Source: UBA5069 sp963773745 (GTDB taxonomy: Bacteria; Chloroflexota; Anaerolineae; Caldilineales; Caldilineaceae). Taken from it: a stretch of 64,000 bases of DNA. This document shows, in pieces, positions 37,727 through 46,077 of the stretch. Location: positions 310,001 through 374,000 of the forward strand of contig CAVZCL010000001.1 in NCBI GenBank assembly GCA_963773745.1. The letters are read 5' to 3'. The notes under the pieces were generated by a model. The model saw only the letters and a list, made by a program, of their open reading frames with translations. It ran no database searches and had not been told where the DNA came from. The translations under genes were made by a program, and so were the position numbers. Within the stretch, counting starts at the first letter, position 1; every line of letters starts with the position of its first letter.

Positions 37727-40054
37727 TCAGTCCCAAACAACCCTCTGAGCAATACATGCTGCGTCGTACGCCGCCACGCCTTCTACCGCGTGGCGTGTAT
37801 CACGCTCTGCTTGGTGGTTACGCGTGTACTCCATGAGTGAGAGCTGCGTGCCGAGCGCAAAGGGGCTGTCGGGGTCACCGGTGACCCGCTTGCGGTAGCG
37901 CGCATCCGGCAACATATCCCACGCCTGGCGGTTGTCGGTGAGCGACACCTGCAGAATGTGCTGGAGCTGCTCGTGCAGGCGCGGGTCTTCAATCGGCACG
38001 GCAGCCTCCACACGGTTGCTCAAATTGCGCCGCATCCAGTCGGCGCTGCTGATGTAGTAGAGGGGCGCGCCGTTATTCTCGAAGTAGAAGATGCGCGAGT
38101 GCTCGAGGAAGCGCCCTATGACGCTGATGACGTGAATGTTTTCGCTGACGCCCGGAATGCCCGGACGCAATCGACAGTTGCCGCGCACAATCAGATCGAT
38201 GCGCACGCCCGCCTGGCTCGCCTGGTAGAGCTTCTGCACCACGGCGGGGTCGTCAAGCGTGTTCATCTTTGCAATGATGCGCGCCGACCGGCCTGCGTTG
38301 GCGTGAGCAATCTCACCTTCAATCATCTCCATAAAGCGTGTGCGCATGGTGACTGGAGCGACCAGCAGCTTGCGATATGAGCTCTGGCGGCTGTAACCGG
38401 TGAGGTAGTTGAAGAGGTCAAGAATATCGGCCCCAATGTCGGGCTGGCACGAAATCAGCCCCAGATCGGTGTAGAGGGTGGCCGTCTTGGGGTTGTAGTT
38501 GCCGGTGCCAATGTGGAAGTAGGTGCGCACGCCCTCATCCTCCTCGCGCACCACGAGCGAGATCTTTGAGTGGGTCTTCAAGCCCACCAGGCCATAGGCG
38601 ACGTGGCAGCCGGCATCTTCCAGCTTGCGCGCCCACTCAATGTTGCGCTCTTCGTCAAAGCGGGCCTTCACCTCCACCAGCACGGCCACCTGCTTGCCCC
38701 GCTCGGCCGCCTGAATGAGCGCAGAGACGATGGGCGAATCATTGCTCGTGCGGTAGAGCGTCTGCTTAATGGCGAGCACCTGTGGGTCGCGCGCCGCCAT
38801 TTCAATGAATTGCTGTGTGCTCACCGTGAAGCTCTGGTAGGGGTGATGCAGCAGAATGTCCCCCTGGCGAATCGCGGCAAAGATGTCGGAGGGGCGTGAA
38901 TCCCTGTCAATGCCCATAAAGCGCGGCGGCGTCATTGGAATCCACGGCTCGAACTTCAAATGGGGCAGGTTGAGCTCCGTCAGCGCAAAGAGGTCCGTTT
39001 GGCGCAGCGGCCCGCGAATGCGGTAGACATCCATGGGGTCCAATTCCAGTTCAGAGCGCAGGAACTCGACCATGCTCTCGTCCATGGCTGCCTCCACTTC
39101 AAGGCGCACAACGGGTGCAAAGCGCCGCTCGCGCAGCTCATCGTTGATCATCTCGAGGAGGTCGTCCGCTTCCTCCTCGTTGCGCGCAATGTCGGCGTTG
39201 CGCGTCACGCGGAAGGTGTAGGCGTGCAGGATCTCCATCCCCGGGTAGAGGCGATGCAGGTTGGCGATGATGATCTGCCCCAGTGGCACATAGTGCATGG
39301 GAATGTCGAGTGGCGTCCAGCGCGGCCGGTTGGCGGGCACCTTGAGGCGGGAGAAGTAGATTTCGTTGGTGGCGGGATTACGCAGCTGCACGCCGAGGCT
39401 CAGGCTTAGATTGCTGATGAAGGGGAAGGGGTGGCCCGGGTCGACCGCAAGCGGCGTCAGCGTTGGATAGATCACATTCTCGAAGTAGCCATTCAGGTGC
39501 GCCTGTTGTTCGGGGGTGCAGTCCGCGTAATCGAGCAGGCGCACACCATTTTCGCGCAGTGCAGGCAGCACATCGTCGAGGAGCAGCTCGCTCTGGCGCT
39601 CGATCATGGGGCGCGCCGCCTGCGAGAGCATGACGAGCTTCTCGCGGGGCGTCAACCCTTCGCCTTCCAGCTTGAGATTGTGGAGTCCCACGGCATCCTG
39701 CCGCTTGATGCCGCCCACGCGCTTGCTGAAGAACTCATCCAGGTTGCTGGCGGCAATGGCGATGAACTTGAGGCGCTCGAGCAGGGGATTGCGTACGTCG
39801 CTCGCCTCGGTCAGGACGCGCCAGTTGAAGTCGAGCCAGGAAAGCTCGTAGAAGTAGACCTCTTCGGAAGTCGACAGCGCCTCGAGCGATAGCGCCGCCA
39901 GATCGACCTTTGGGTGCACCGAAACGGGGGGAATAATGATCTCTTCGGCTGCCTGGCTGCCTGGCGCGCCGCCCACTTCGTGCGCGCCGGCTGCACTGGC
40001 GGGCTGCTCTGCCAATACTGGTACTGGGAGCTTGATAGCGGCTGTTTCACTCAT
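37727..40054 (-). CDS. ppk1: Polyphosphate kinase 1
   Basis: 775 residues. It makes long-chain polyphosphate from ATP reversibly. An Ala/Pro-rich N-terminal extension of about 65 residues precedes the PPK1 N-domain (YELSWLDFNWRVLTEASDVR, IAASNLDEFFSKRVGGIKRQ). Two phospholipase-D-like C-terminal domains carry the phosphorylated His in GLKTHSKISLVVR, the ATP-site segment YFHIGTGNYNPKTATLYTDL, and a second His/Arg region (FLEHSRIFYFENNG, SADWMRRNLSNRVE). Intact. No ppx is adjacent. Confidence 0.96.
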   Translation of the reverse strand: MSETAAIKLPVPVLAEQPASAAGAHEVGGAPGSQAAEEIIIPPVSVHPKVDLAALSLEALSTSEEVYFYELSWLDFNWRVLTEASDVRNPLLERLKFIAIAASNLDEFFSKRVGGIKRQDAVGLHNLKLEGEGLTPREKLVMLSQAARPMIERQSELLLDDVLPALRENGVRLLDYADCTPEQQAHLNGYFENVIYPTLTPLAVDPGHPFPFISNLSLSLGVQLRNPATNEIYFSRLKVPANRPRWTPLDIPMHYVPLGQIIIANLHRLYPGMEILHAYTFRVTRNADIARNEEEADDLLEMINDELRERRFAPVVRLEVEAAMDESMVEFLRSELELDPMDVYRIRGPLRQTDLFALTELNLPHLKFEPWIPMTPPRFMGIDRDSRPSDIFAAIRQGDILLHHPYQSFTVSTQQFIEMAARDPQVLAIKQTLYRTSNDSPIVSALIQAAERGKQVAVLVEVKARFDEERNIEWARKLEDAGCHVAYGLVGLKTHSKISLVVREEDEGVRTYFHIGTGNYNPKTATLYTDLGLISCQPDIGADILDLFNYLTGYSRQSSYRKLLVAPVTMRTRFMEMIEGEIAHANAGRSARIIAKMNTLDDPAVVQKLYQASQAGVRIDLIVRGNCRLRPGIPGVSENIHVISVIGRFLEHSRIFYFENNGAPLYYISSADWMRRNLSNRVEAAVPIEDPRLHEQLQHILQVSLTDNRQAWDMLPDARYRKRVTGDPDSPFALGTQLSLMEYTRNHQAERDTRHAVEGVAAYDAACIAQRVVWD

Positions 40055-40416
40055 TGAGTCACATCCCGTTGATCACGATAGCCTGAATAGTGGGCGCAAC
40101 GCGTTGGAAAGCGTGCAGGGCGTTCTGTGACCCAATTCTACCCGACAGCGGTTGCGTTGTCGAGGGTGTCGGGATTCGGCGAGGCTTCTTCATTGAAGCA
40201 AGGCTCGATTGGAAGAAGAATTGATGCGGAAGAGGCGTTCATGGCTTGTGCGCACAACGCAGGCTGAGACTGGGGCGCGCAGCCAAGCCACCCCATTCTC
40301 AGGGTTAGAGCGTCATTGGGATGGGCCGGCGCCCGTGGTCAGCGCAGTTTTCAGGATGGAAGCGGGCGGGACGAGAGAAGCACAAGGCACGAACGAGGAA
40401 AGAGCGAGGGTTCGCA

Positions 40417-40514
40417 GGTGTATGTGTATTGTATGTATATGCTTGCGACGAGAGAGGCTGTTGGTGTTGTATGTGTATGGTGTATGTATGGTTGTATGTG
40501 AGGTGTATATGTGG
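40417..40514. repeat. TG-rich microsatellite
   Basis: About 100 bp of alternating tgtatg/tgtgta units, strikingly different from the GC-rich surroundings. Prone to slippage; alternating purine-pyrimidine sequence could adopt Z-DNA. Confidence 0.75.
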
Positions 40515-40810
40515 CGTGCGCTCTGCGCAGTGTAGCGGGGAACAGGGCATGCGATGCGCACAGACTGAGCGTAGCAGAAGGGGGTGCAGTGGTCTAGCGG
40601 AAGGATGTGGTTGGCGCAGAGCTCTTCAGCAGGGCTGAAAGGCGCGCAGCTGCGAGGCGCAAGGCCCGCCGGCGACCGGCTCGGCAGAGCAGCCGCCGCC
40701 CGCCACAGTGAACGCGCTTTGGCCCATTGCCGAGCGCTGCATATAATGAGCGGAATTGGTGGCAGCCATTGACAGGCGAAGGCCCGCCGCCACGCACGCA
40801 ACAGCAATTC

Positions 40811-40858
40811 GTGCAGCCGCCAACTGTCCAGCCGCCAGCTGTGCAGCCGCCAGCTATA
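40811..40858. repeat. 15-bp tandem repeat (three copies)
   Basis: Units gtgcagccgccaact / gtccagccgccagct / gtgcagccgccagct, which in one frame encode VQPPx pentapeptides. That frame runs into fabF out of phase. It may be a remnant of a Pro-rich linker gene. Confidence 0.7.
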
Positions 40859-40925
40859 CCGCCGCGAATGCGGGTTGACCGTCTATTTCCCAAGTCGATT
40901 GCAACGGAAGAAAGAAACCAACGCT

Positions 40926-42158
40926 ATGAGTCGCGTTTTTGTTACGGGCATGGGAGTGGTCACGCCAATTGGCAGCGATGTGCCCACCTACTGGGCCAAC
41001 CTGCTCGCGGGGAAATCCGGCGCCTCGCGTATTTCAGGCTTCGATTATGGCGACATGCCCTATAACATTGCCTGCGAGGTCAAGGACTTCAAGCCCTCCG
41101 ACTGGATGGAGCACAAGGCCGCACGACGCGTGGCCCGCTCGAGCCAGTTTGCTGTGGCCGCTGCCAAGATGGCGCTGATTGACGCAGGCGTCGAAGTAAC
41201 GCCTGAGAATCGCAACGACATTGGCGTGCTCATGGCAACCGGTGGCGGCGGGATTACCGACCTTGAGAACGAGTCGGTGGACATGGCGCAAAAGGGTTGG
41301 CGTTCGGTGGGCCCCTTTGCCGTGCCCAAGACCATGGCCAACGCCGTGAGCTGCGTCGTCTCAATTGAGACGGGCGCACGCGGCCCGGTGATGACGAGCG
41401 CCGCTGCCTGCGCCAGCGGCCACTATTCCATGATCGAAGCCTACCACTTCCTGCAGCGCGGCGAGGCCGACTACTTCATTGCCGGCGGGGCGGAGTCGGC
41501 CATTTCGCTGCTCACCATGTCGGCCTTTGGGCGCATGGGCCCCCTCTCCAGCCGCATGGATGACCCCGAGCACGCCTGCCGTCCCTTTTCGGTGGACCGC
41601 GACGGCTTTGTGGCGGCCGAGGGCGCCGGTGCTGTCATCATGGAGACGGAAGAGCACGCCCGCGCGCGTGGCGCCACCCTCTACGCCGAAGTGCTTGGCG
41701 GCCGCCTTACGGCCGACGCCTACCACATTACCGCACCTGACCCCGAGGGCGACGGCGCAGCGCGCGCGCTGGCCGGCGCGCTCAAGAATACGGGCTTGCG
41801 TCCGGAGGATATCGACCTTGTCTTTGCCCACGGCACGGGCACGGCGCTCAACGACGCCGGCGAGGCAAAGGCGCTCAAGCAGGTCTTCGGTGCGCACATC
41901 AACAACATGCACATTACCAGCATCAAGAGCATGGTAGGCCACGCACTGGGTGCGGCGGGTGCACAGGCGGCCATTGCCGCCATCATGGCGCTGCGCACGG
42001 GCAAGATTCCGCCCACCATCAACTACACGCCCGATCCGGCGATTGGCATTCCCATTGTGGGCAACGTGGCACAGGACGTGCCCCATGCGCGCACGGCCAT
42101 TGTCGACGCGTTTGGCTTTGGCGGGCAGAATGTCGTCGCGATCTTTAAAAAGGTTTAG
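40926..42158 (+). CDS. fabF: Beta-ketoacyl-ACP synthase II
   Basis: 410 residues. It extends acyl-ACP by two carbons in fatty-acid synthesis. The Cys-His-His triad is in TSAAACASG, FAHGTGTALND and SMVGHALGAAG; the C-terminal GFGGQNVV loop is present. The ATG at 40926 (MSRVFVTGMGVVTPIG) matches the family start; a longer frame from 40875 is less likely. The next genes on the strand are an unknown 589-residue protein and an acyltransferase, suggesting a dedicated lipid-related operon rather than the main fab cluster. Confidence 0.95.
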   Translation: MSRVFVTGMGVVTPIGSDVPTYWANLLAGKSGASRISGFDYGDMPYNIACEVKDFKPSDWMEHKAARRVARSSQFAVAAAKMALIDAGVEVTPENRNDIGVLMATGGGGITDLENESVDMAQKGWRSVGPFAVPKTMANAVSCVVSIETGARGPVMTSAAACASGHYSMIEAYHFLQRGEADYFIAGGAESAISLLTMSAFGRMGPLSSRMDDPEHACRPFSVDRDGFVAAEGAGAVIMETEEHARARGATLYAEVLGGRLTADAYHITAPDPEGDGAARALAGALKNTGLRPEDIDLVFAHGTGTALNDAGEAKALKQVFGAHINNMHITSIKSMVGHALGAAGAQAAIAAIMALRTGKIPPTINYTPDPAIGIPIVGNVAQDVPHARTAIVDAFGFGGQNVVAIFKKV

Positions 42159-42241
42159 GGTTTACGTTTAAAGGTTTCAGAGGCCGTGCATGGACCTCTT
42201 CGCCTGAAGCCTTGAACCTTTAAACCTTCAACCTCAACCTA
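42150..42241. repeat. Imperfect inverted repeat between fabF and the next gene
   Basis: aggtttagggtttacgttta... is mirrored by ...aacctttaaaccttcaacctc with small offsets, giving a long imperfect stem that starts in the last codons of fabF. It may attenuate or stabilise the transcript between the two genes. Confidence 0.5.
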
Positions 42242-42257
42242 CCTTTAGGGGGTTCGC

Positions 42258-44027
42258 ATGGTCCGCACCATGCCTCAGGTTCATAACGAGGACATCGACC
42301 TCTATATTCGCACCTACTATTCGCTGCTGCGGTCGAGCGAGCCGATTCGCATTCGCAGCCTCGAAGAGACGCACGCCGCCATGAACTCAAGCCTGCATCA
42401 GCAGGCGGGCAGCAGCGACATCGACATTTCCGCGCTCTCATACTGTGCGCTGCGCCTGCCCGATGTGATGCCGCAGGTGGACCTGCTGCTGCTGGGGCAG
42501 ATGGCCGACGTCTTTACGCGTGAGGGCTATGAGAATGTGGAGCAGTGGCGTGCCGTGAAGGCGCGCGCACGGCGGCGCAAATTCTACTATGACGAAGACG
42601 CGCGCCTGCTGGCCGCATTCATCGCCTCCGTGAGTGACATTGACGACCTCATTCCCTGCCTGACCACGCTGCAAATTGAGTGGAACAAGATTCACTTCAA
42701 GCTTGCGGCCGATGCTGTGCACGAGGGCTTGCGCAGACTTCCTGCCGGCGCGGTCACGCTTGACGAGCCGCTTGCCTCTGAAGTCCAGCGCGCCCTTGGC
42801 CTTACGTGCGAGGATTTTGCCAAGCTGGCGCAAGTGTGGAGCGGCCCCATTCTGGTGGAGAACTTGCGCCGCGCCGCCGACGCGCCCCTGGATATGCGCG
42901 TGCGCGTGCTGGGCAGCGGCCTCAGCGACTACCGGCGGAGCGTGCAGCAGTGGTGGCGTGCGCTCGTAGCCGAGAGCGGCTCCATGGATCTGGCCTCACG
43001 CCCCATTTACTTCATCAGCAGCAACGTGCACAGCATGGTGAACCTGCTCTCGGGCTACGTGCCGGCGCACCGCGAAGAAATCCTGCGCTTCATCGAGGAG
43101 AACAATCCCGAAGATCTGGTCGAAGAGATGGAGCGGCTGCCTGCGGCCGACAATGGCCACCTGCTTAACCTGCTCTACTATGCTTCGCGCCAGTATGCGG
43201 CGTGGAGTGACAGCCGCGTCACCGCGCAGCGGATGGAGGAAGAGGTTGGCATCCGCCGCATTGCCGAGCCGCACTGCCTCGACGTTGAGGCGCAGGTGAT
43301 CGACCTGAGCAAGCTTGACCCAACGCGCATTGACCCGCGCGTCACCGGCTGCTTCAGCGCGGAGGAGCTTGAGCTGCTGGCACACAGCAACGCGCTCATC
43401 TTCAATATCGATTATCCGCTGGGCATGGCCGCATATCACATCTTCAGCCAGGTGAGCACGGCGGGTGGGCGCATTCTGGGCGTCTACATTTTGGGCAAAG
43501 CTGCCACACTCAACGGGCGCGTGGGCGACGTTATGCTCCCGAATGTGATTTACGATGAGCACTCGCGCAACTCCTACCTCTTCCGCAACTCCTTTAGCGC
43601 GCAGGATATTGCGCCGGTGCTCAATTACGGCACGGTCTTTGACAACCAGAAGGCCGTCACCGTACGCGGCACCATTTTGCAGAACCGCAACTTCATGGGC
43701 GTCTTCTACCATGAGGGGTACACGGACATCGAGATGGAGTCCGGCCCCTATCTGGCCGGCATCTACGAGGATGTTTACCCGCAACGCTACCCCATTGATG
43801 AGATTGTCAACCTCTTCATCAACGTGCCCTACGACATTGGCGTCATCCACTATGCATCGGATACACCGATTTCGCGGCGGCAGGCGCTGCTGAGCAAGAG
43901 CCTGAGCTACTTCGGCGTTGATGCCACCTATGCCGGCTCTGTGGCGGTAATGCGGCGCGTGCTGGGCCGCGAAATTCGCCGCCAGCGCAAGGTCGTGCAG
44001 GAACAGCCTGCGTTGGTGACCGCCTGA
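42258..44027 (+). CDS. Conserved-looking protein with nucleoside-phosphorylase-like C-terminal half
   Basis: 589 residues, no signal or TM segment. The N-terminal ~370 residues are helical (DIDLYIRTYYSLLRSSEPIR, EEILRFIEENNPEDLVEEME). The C-terminal ~200 residues read like the NP-I phosphorylase/AMP-nucleosidase fold: IFNIDYPLGMAAYHIFSQVS, GRVGDVMLPNVIYDEHS and a late TDIEMESGPYLAGIYE, where the MES motif matches the ribose-binding Met-Glu of that superfamily. I do not recognise a characterised family; it may belong to an uncharacterised DUF. The stop overlaps the PlsC start (TGATG), so the two are translationally coupled; fabF is 100 bp upstream. A role in lipid metabolism is inferred from context only. 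Confidence 0.6.
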   Translation: MVRTMPQVHNEDIDLYIRTYYSLLRSSEPIRIRSLEETHAAMNSSLHQQAGSSDIDISALSYCALRLPDVMPQVDLLLLGQMADVFTREGYENVEQWRAVKARARRRKFYYDEDARLLAAFIASVSDIDDLIPCLTTLQIEWNKIHFKLAADAVHEGLRRLPAGAVTLDEPLASEVQRALGLTCEDFAKLAQVWSGPILVENLRRAADAPLDMRVRVLGSGLSDYRRSVQQWWRALVAESGSMDLASRPIYFISSNVHSMVNLLSGYVPAHREEILRFIEENNPEDLVEEMERLPAADNGHLLNLLYYASRQYAAWSDSRVTAQRMEEEVGIRRIAEPHCLDVEAQVIDLSKLDPTRIDPRVTGCFSAEELELLAHSNALIFNIDYPLGMAAYHIFSQVSTAGGRILGVYILGKAATLNGRVGDVMLPNVIYDEHSRNSYLFRNSFSAQDIAPVLNYGTVFDNQKAVTVRGTILQNRNFMGVFYHEGYTDIEMESGPYLAGIYEDVYPQRYPIDEIVNLFINVPYDIGVIHYASDTPISRRQALLSKSLSYFGVDATYAGSVAVMRRVLGREIRRQRKVVQEQPALVTA

Positions 44028-44926
44028 TGGGAGATCTTCGCGCGCACTCACCAGAATCCGTTACACCCAGCGCGCCAATGGGCGCCGAAAACGGCGCAGT
44101 TGGCCTCAACGGCGGGCCCTTCCGCAGCGGCACTGCCTATCCAGGTGATGTGCCGCTGCAGCTTGGTCGCAGCCAGGCCGTCCCTCTGTTTCGCTTCCAG
44201 CGTGGCAACTTCGTTTACTTCATGGCCAGCCAGATTCTGCGCACCTACTACCTCTTCAGCGCACGGCTGCGTGTTGAGGGGATTGAAAACGTGCCCTCGA
44301 AAGGGGGCGCGGTCGTCGTTTGCAACCATGGGCCAGGCAACGACTACTTTCCGCTGGGCGTGGCTTTGCCCCGCATGCCCAACATCATGGTCAAGAAGGA
44401 AGTCTTCGAGTGGCACCCGATCATGCACTGGATTATGTCGCATGGTGAGGCCATTCCTGTGGACCGCGGCGCCGGTGACGTGCAGGCGTTGCGTCACTCA
44501 GTCGACGCGGTACGCGCCGGCGGGCTGCTGATGATCTTTCCCGAAGGCACCCGCAGCGACGACGGCAAGCTGCAGAGCGCCAAGACGGGGGCGACGCGCA
44601 TTGCGCTTGAGGCGAACGTGCCCATCATTCCCACGGGCGTTATCAACGCCGCCGCCGGCTGGGATAACTTTCCGCGCTTCTGGGACCGCCCCGAGGTGCT
44701 TGTGCGCATTGGCAAGCCTTACGTGCTCGAGGGCAAAGGCGGCCAGGACCGCGCTGCCGTGGTGGCCGGCACGCGCCGTATCATGCTCTCGATTGCCGAA
44801 TTGCTTCCCTACGAAATGCGTGGCGTTTGGGCCGAAGCGGACGCGCAGCCGTCGCGTGGCGAACGCGCGCGTGTGCGTGTGCCGACGGCACGGCCCCGTG
44901 AAGCGATAGCGTCTCGCGTGAATTGA
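44027..44926 (+). CDS. plsC: 1-acyl-sn-glycerol-3-phosphate acyltransferase-like protein
   Basis: 299 residues. It has the HX4D catalytic motif (NHGPGNDYFPLG), a Gly-rich FPEGTRS block and a downstream IIPTGVINAA segment, all typical of PlsC/LPLAT acyltransferases that place a second acyl chain on lysophosphatidic acid or related acceptors. The N-terminal 50 residues are a nonconserved Gly/Ala/Pro-rich extension, and the C-terminus is Arg-rich. The start codon overlaps the preceding stop by one base. Confidence 0.88.
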   Translation: MGDLRAHSPESVTPSAPMGAENGAVGLNGGPFRSGTAYPGDVPLQLGRSQAVPLFRFQRGNFVYFMASQILRTYYLFSARLRVEGIENVPSKGGAVVVCNHGPGNDYFPLGVALPRMPNIMVKKEVFEWHPIMHWIMSHGEAIPVDRGAGDVQALRHSVDAVRAGGLLMIFPEGTRSDDGKLQSAKTGATRIALEANVPIIPTGVINAAAGWDNFPRFWDRPEVLVRIGKPYVLEGKGGQDRAAVVAGTRRIMLSIAELLPYEMRGVWAEADAQPSRGERARVRVPTARPREAIASRVN

Positions 44927-45009
44927 GGGAACGGGGAACGGGGAACATTCGCTAACCTTGTTGCCTGTTCACTACTCCCTGCTGCCTACTCCCTACTCCC
45001 TCTTCTCGC
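44927..45009. repeat. Low-complexity gggaacgggg / ctactccct stretch
   Basis: Short direct repeats (gggaacggggaacggggaac, then ctactccctgctgcctactc) that roughly complement each other, similar to the stretch before 37134. They may act as the terminator of the fabF-plsC operon. Confidence 0.45.
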
Positions 45010-45010
45010 C

Positions 45011-45024
45011 TTAACCTGGGTTAA
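45011..45024. promoter_or_regulatory. Palindrome upstream of feo, candidate metal-regulator site
   Basis: ttaacc-tg-ggttaa, a perfect 6-bp inverted repeat about 200 bp before feoA. The half-sites resemble those of DtxR/IdeR-type operators (GGTTA/TAACC), but the full consensus is not met. Confidence 0.35.
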
Positions 45025-45110
45025 CTCTCCGCTGTAGCCCCTTTGCAAGAATCCTCGACCCTCACCGCATGACCACTGCTTCAAATTGGCGCGCGAATGG
45101 GACTTTTGCC

Positions 45111-45141
45111 CCTTGTCACAAGGCGCTTCAACCGCTATTGT
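45111..45141 (+). promoter_or_regulatory. feo promoter with palindrome over the -35
   Basis: TTGTCA (45113-45118), 17-nt spacer, TATTGT (45136-45141). The -35 lies within a 13-bp perfect palindrome ccttgtcacaagg (45111-45123), well placed for a repressor. feoA starts about 80 nt downstream. Confidence 0.5.
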
Positions 45142-45221
45142 AGGCAGAGGCAACGCGCCTGGGGCGCGACCATGGTTAGGAGCTGCGCCACTGGGCCGCA
45201 GGCGTGTGCGAGGGAAGAATT

Positions 45222-45479
45222 TTGACAGTTACAACGCTTAATCTCATCGGCCAGGGCAATTCGGCCCGCATTGTCAGCATTGGCGCCACCGGCGCGTTGC
45301 GCCGCCGCTTCGCCGAAATGGGGCTGGTACGCGGGGAAACCATCCACGCCGTCAAGGTTGCACCCCTGGGTGATCCGGTCATGTATTCCATCAAGGGCTA
45401 TCGCCTTGCCATGCGGCGCGAGGAAGCGGCGCAGATTCACGTAGAATTGGGCCAGGACGGACTTGGGAACCTTGGGTAG
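45222..45479 (+). CDS. feoA: Ferrous iron transport protein A
   Basis: About 85 residues with an SH3-like fold (GQGNSARIVSIGATGALRRR, FAEMGLVRGETIHAVKVAPL, GDPVMYSIKGYRLAMRREEA). FeoA supports the FeoB transporter, probably by binding its cytoplasmic part. The TTG at 45222 is preferred because gagggaa sits 5 nt upstream; a GTG at 45204 would add six residues and place the Shine-Dalgarno inside the gene. It overlaps the start of feoB1 by 17 bp. Confidence 0.9.
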   Translation: MTVTTLNLIGQGNSARIVSIGATGALRRRFAEMGLVRGETIHAVKVAPLGDPVMYSIKGYRLAMRREEAAQIHVELGQDGLGNLG

Positions 45480-46077
45480 CCTGCACGCTTCGACCTCCGG
45501 GCCTGCAGCGACATCTGCAGATGCCCCGCTTACGATTGCACTGGCTGGAAACCCCAACGCAGGCAAAAGCACACTCTTCAACGCCCTGACGGGCTTGCGC
45601 CAGCACGTGGGCAACTGGCCGGGCAAGACCGTGGAGCGGCGCGCCGGCGCATTCCGTGCCCAAGGGCGCGAGATTACACTGATTGATCTCCCAGGCGCGT
45701 ACAGCCTCAGCGCACACTCGCCTGAGGAGATTGTGGCGCGCGATTGCCTCGTGGAGACACCGCCGGACGCCATTATCAACGTGATTGATGCAACCAACCT
45801 CGAGCGCAACCTCTACCTGACCGTGCAGCTGCTGGAGATGGAAACACCGGTGGTGATCGCGCTCAACATGGCCGATGCGCTGCGCAAGCAAAATGCCACA
45901 ATTGATGTGGAGCGCCTCTCGGCATTGCTTGGGGGCGCGCCCGTCGTGCTCATTAGCGCCGCACGTGAGGATGGGTTGGATGCGCTTGTGGACGCAGCCG
46001 TACGCTCCGCACGCGGCCCCGCTGCAGCGGCTGGGCACGGAGCGCAACCGCTTGTGGCGGAGGCGGTGGCCGCATGA
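45463..46077 (+). CDS. feoB: FeoB GTPase domain as a separate protein
   Basis: 204 residues: the N-terminal G-protein domain of FeoB only. G1 is AGNPNAGKSTLFNALTG; the switch region has VGNWPGKTVERR; G3 is IDLPGAYSLSAHSPEE; G4 is LNMADALRK; G5-like is LISAAREDG. The protein stops before the helical GDI and membrane parts, which are encoded by the next gene starting inside this stop (ATGA overlap). It starts with TTG within feoA. Whether the two halves reassemble is inferred from the coupling. Confidence 0.88.
   Translation: MGTLGSLHASTSGPAATSADAPLTIALAGNPNAGKSTLFNALTGLRQHVGNWPGKTVERRAGAFRAQGREITLIDLPGAYSLSAHSPEEIVARDCLVETPPDAIINVIDATNLERNLYLTVQLLEMETPVVIALNMADALRKQNATIDVERLSALLGGAPVVLISAAREDGLDALVDAAVRSARGPAAAAGHGAQPLVAEAVAA

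Larger units (their letters stand above)
40055..40925. other. 870-bp region with repeats and no supported gene
   Basis: Lies between divergent ppk1 and fabF. It contains an imperfect hairpin (40178-40208, gcgaggcttcttcattgaagc), a TG/TA-rich microsatellite (40417-40514) and a 15-bp tandem repeat (40811-40855). Open frames are low-complexity and inconsistent, and none has a convincing start. The fabF promoter must lie at its right end. Confidence 0.55.

Noticed and set aside
40583..40660. Possible tRNA (gcagtggtctagcgg)
   Set aside because: Only the D-arm-like start fits; no anticodon stem, T-loop gttcga or acceptor pairing was found.
45111..45123. A Fur box upstream of feoA
   Set aside because: The palindrome ccttgtcacaagg does not resemble the gataatgatwatcattatc pattern; kept only as an unspecified operator candidate.
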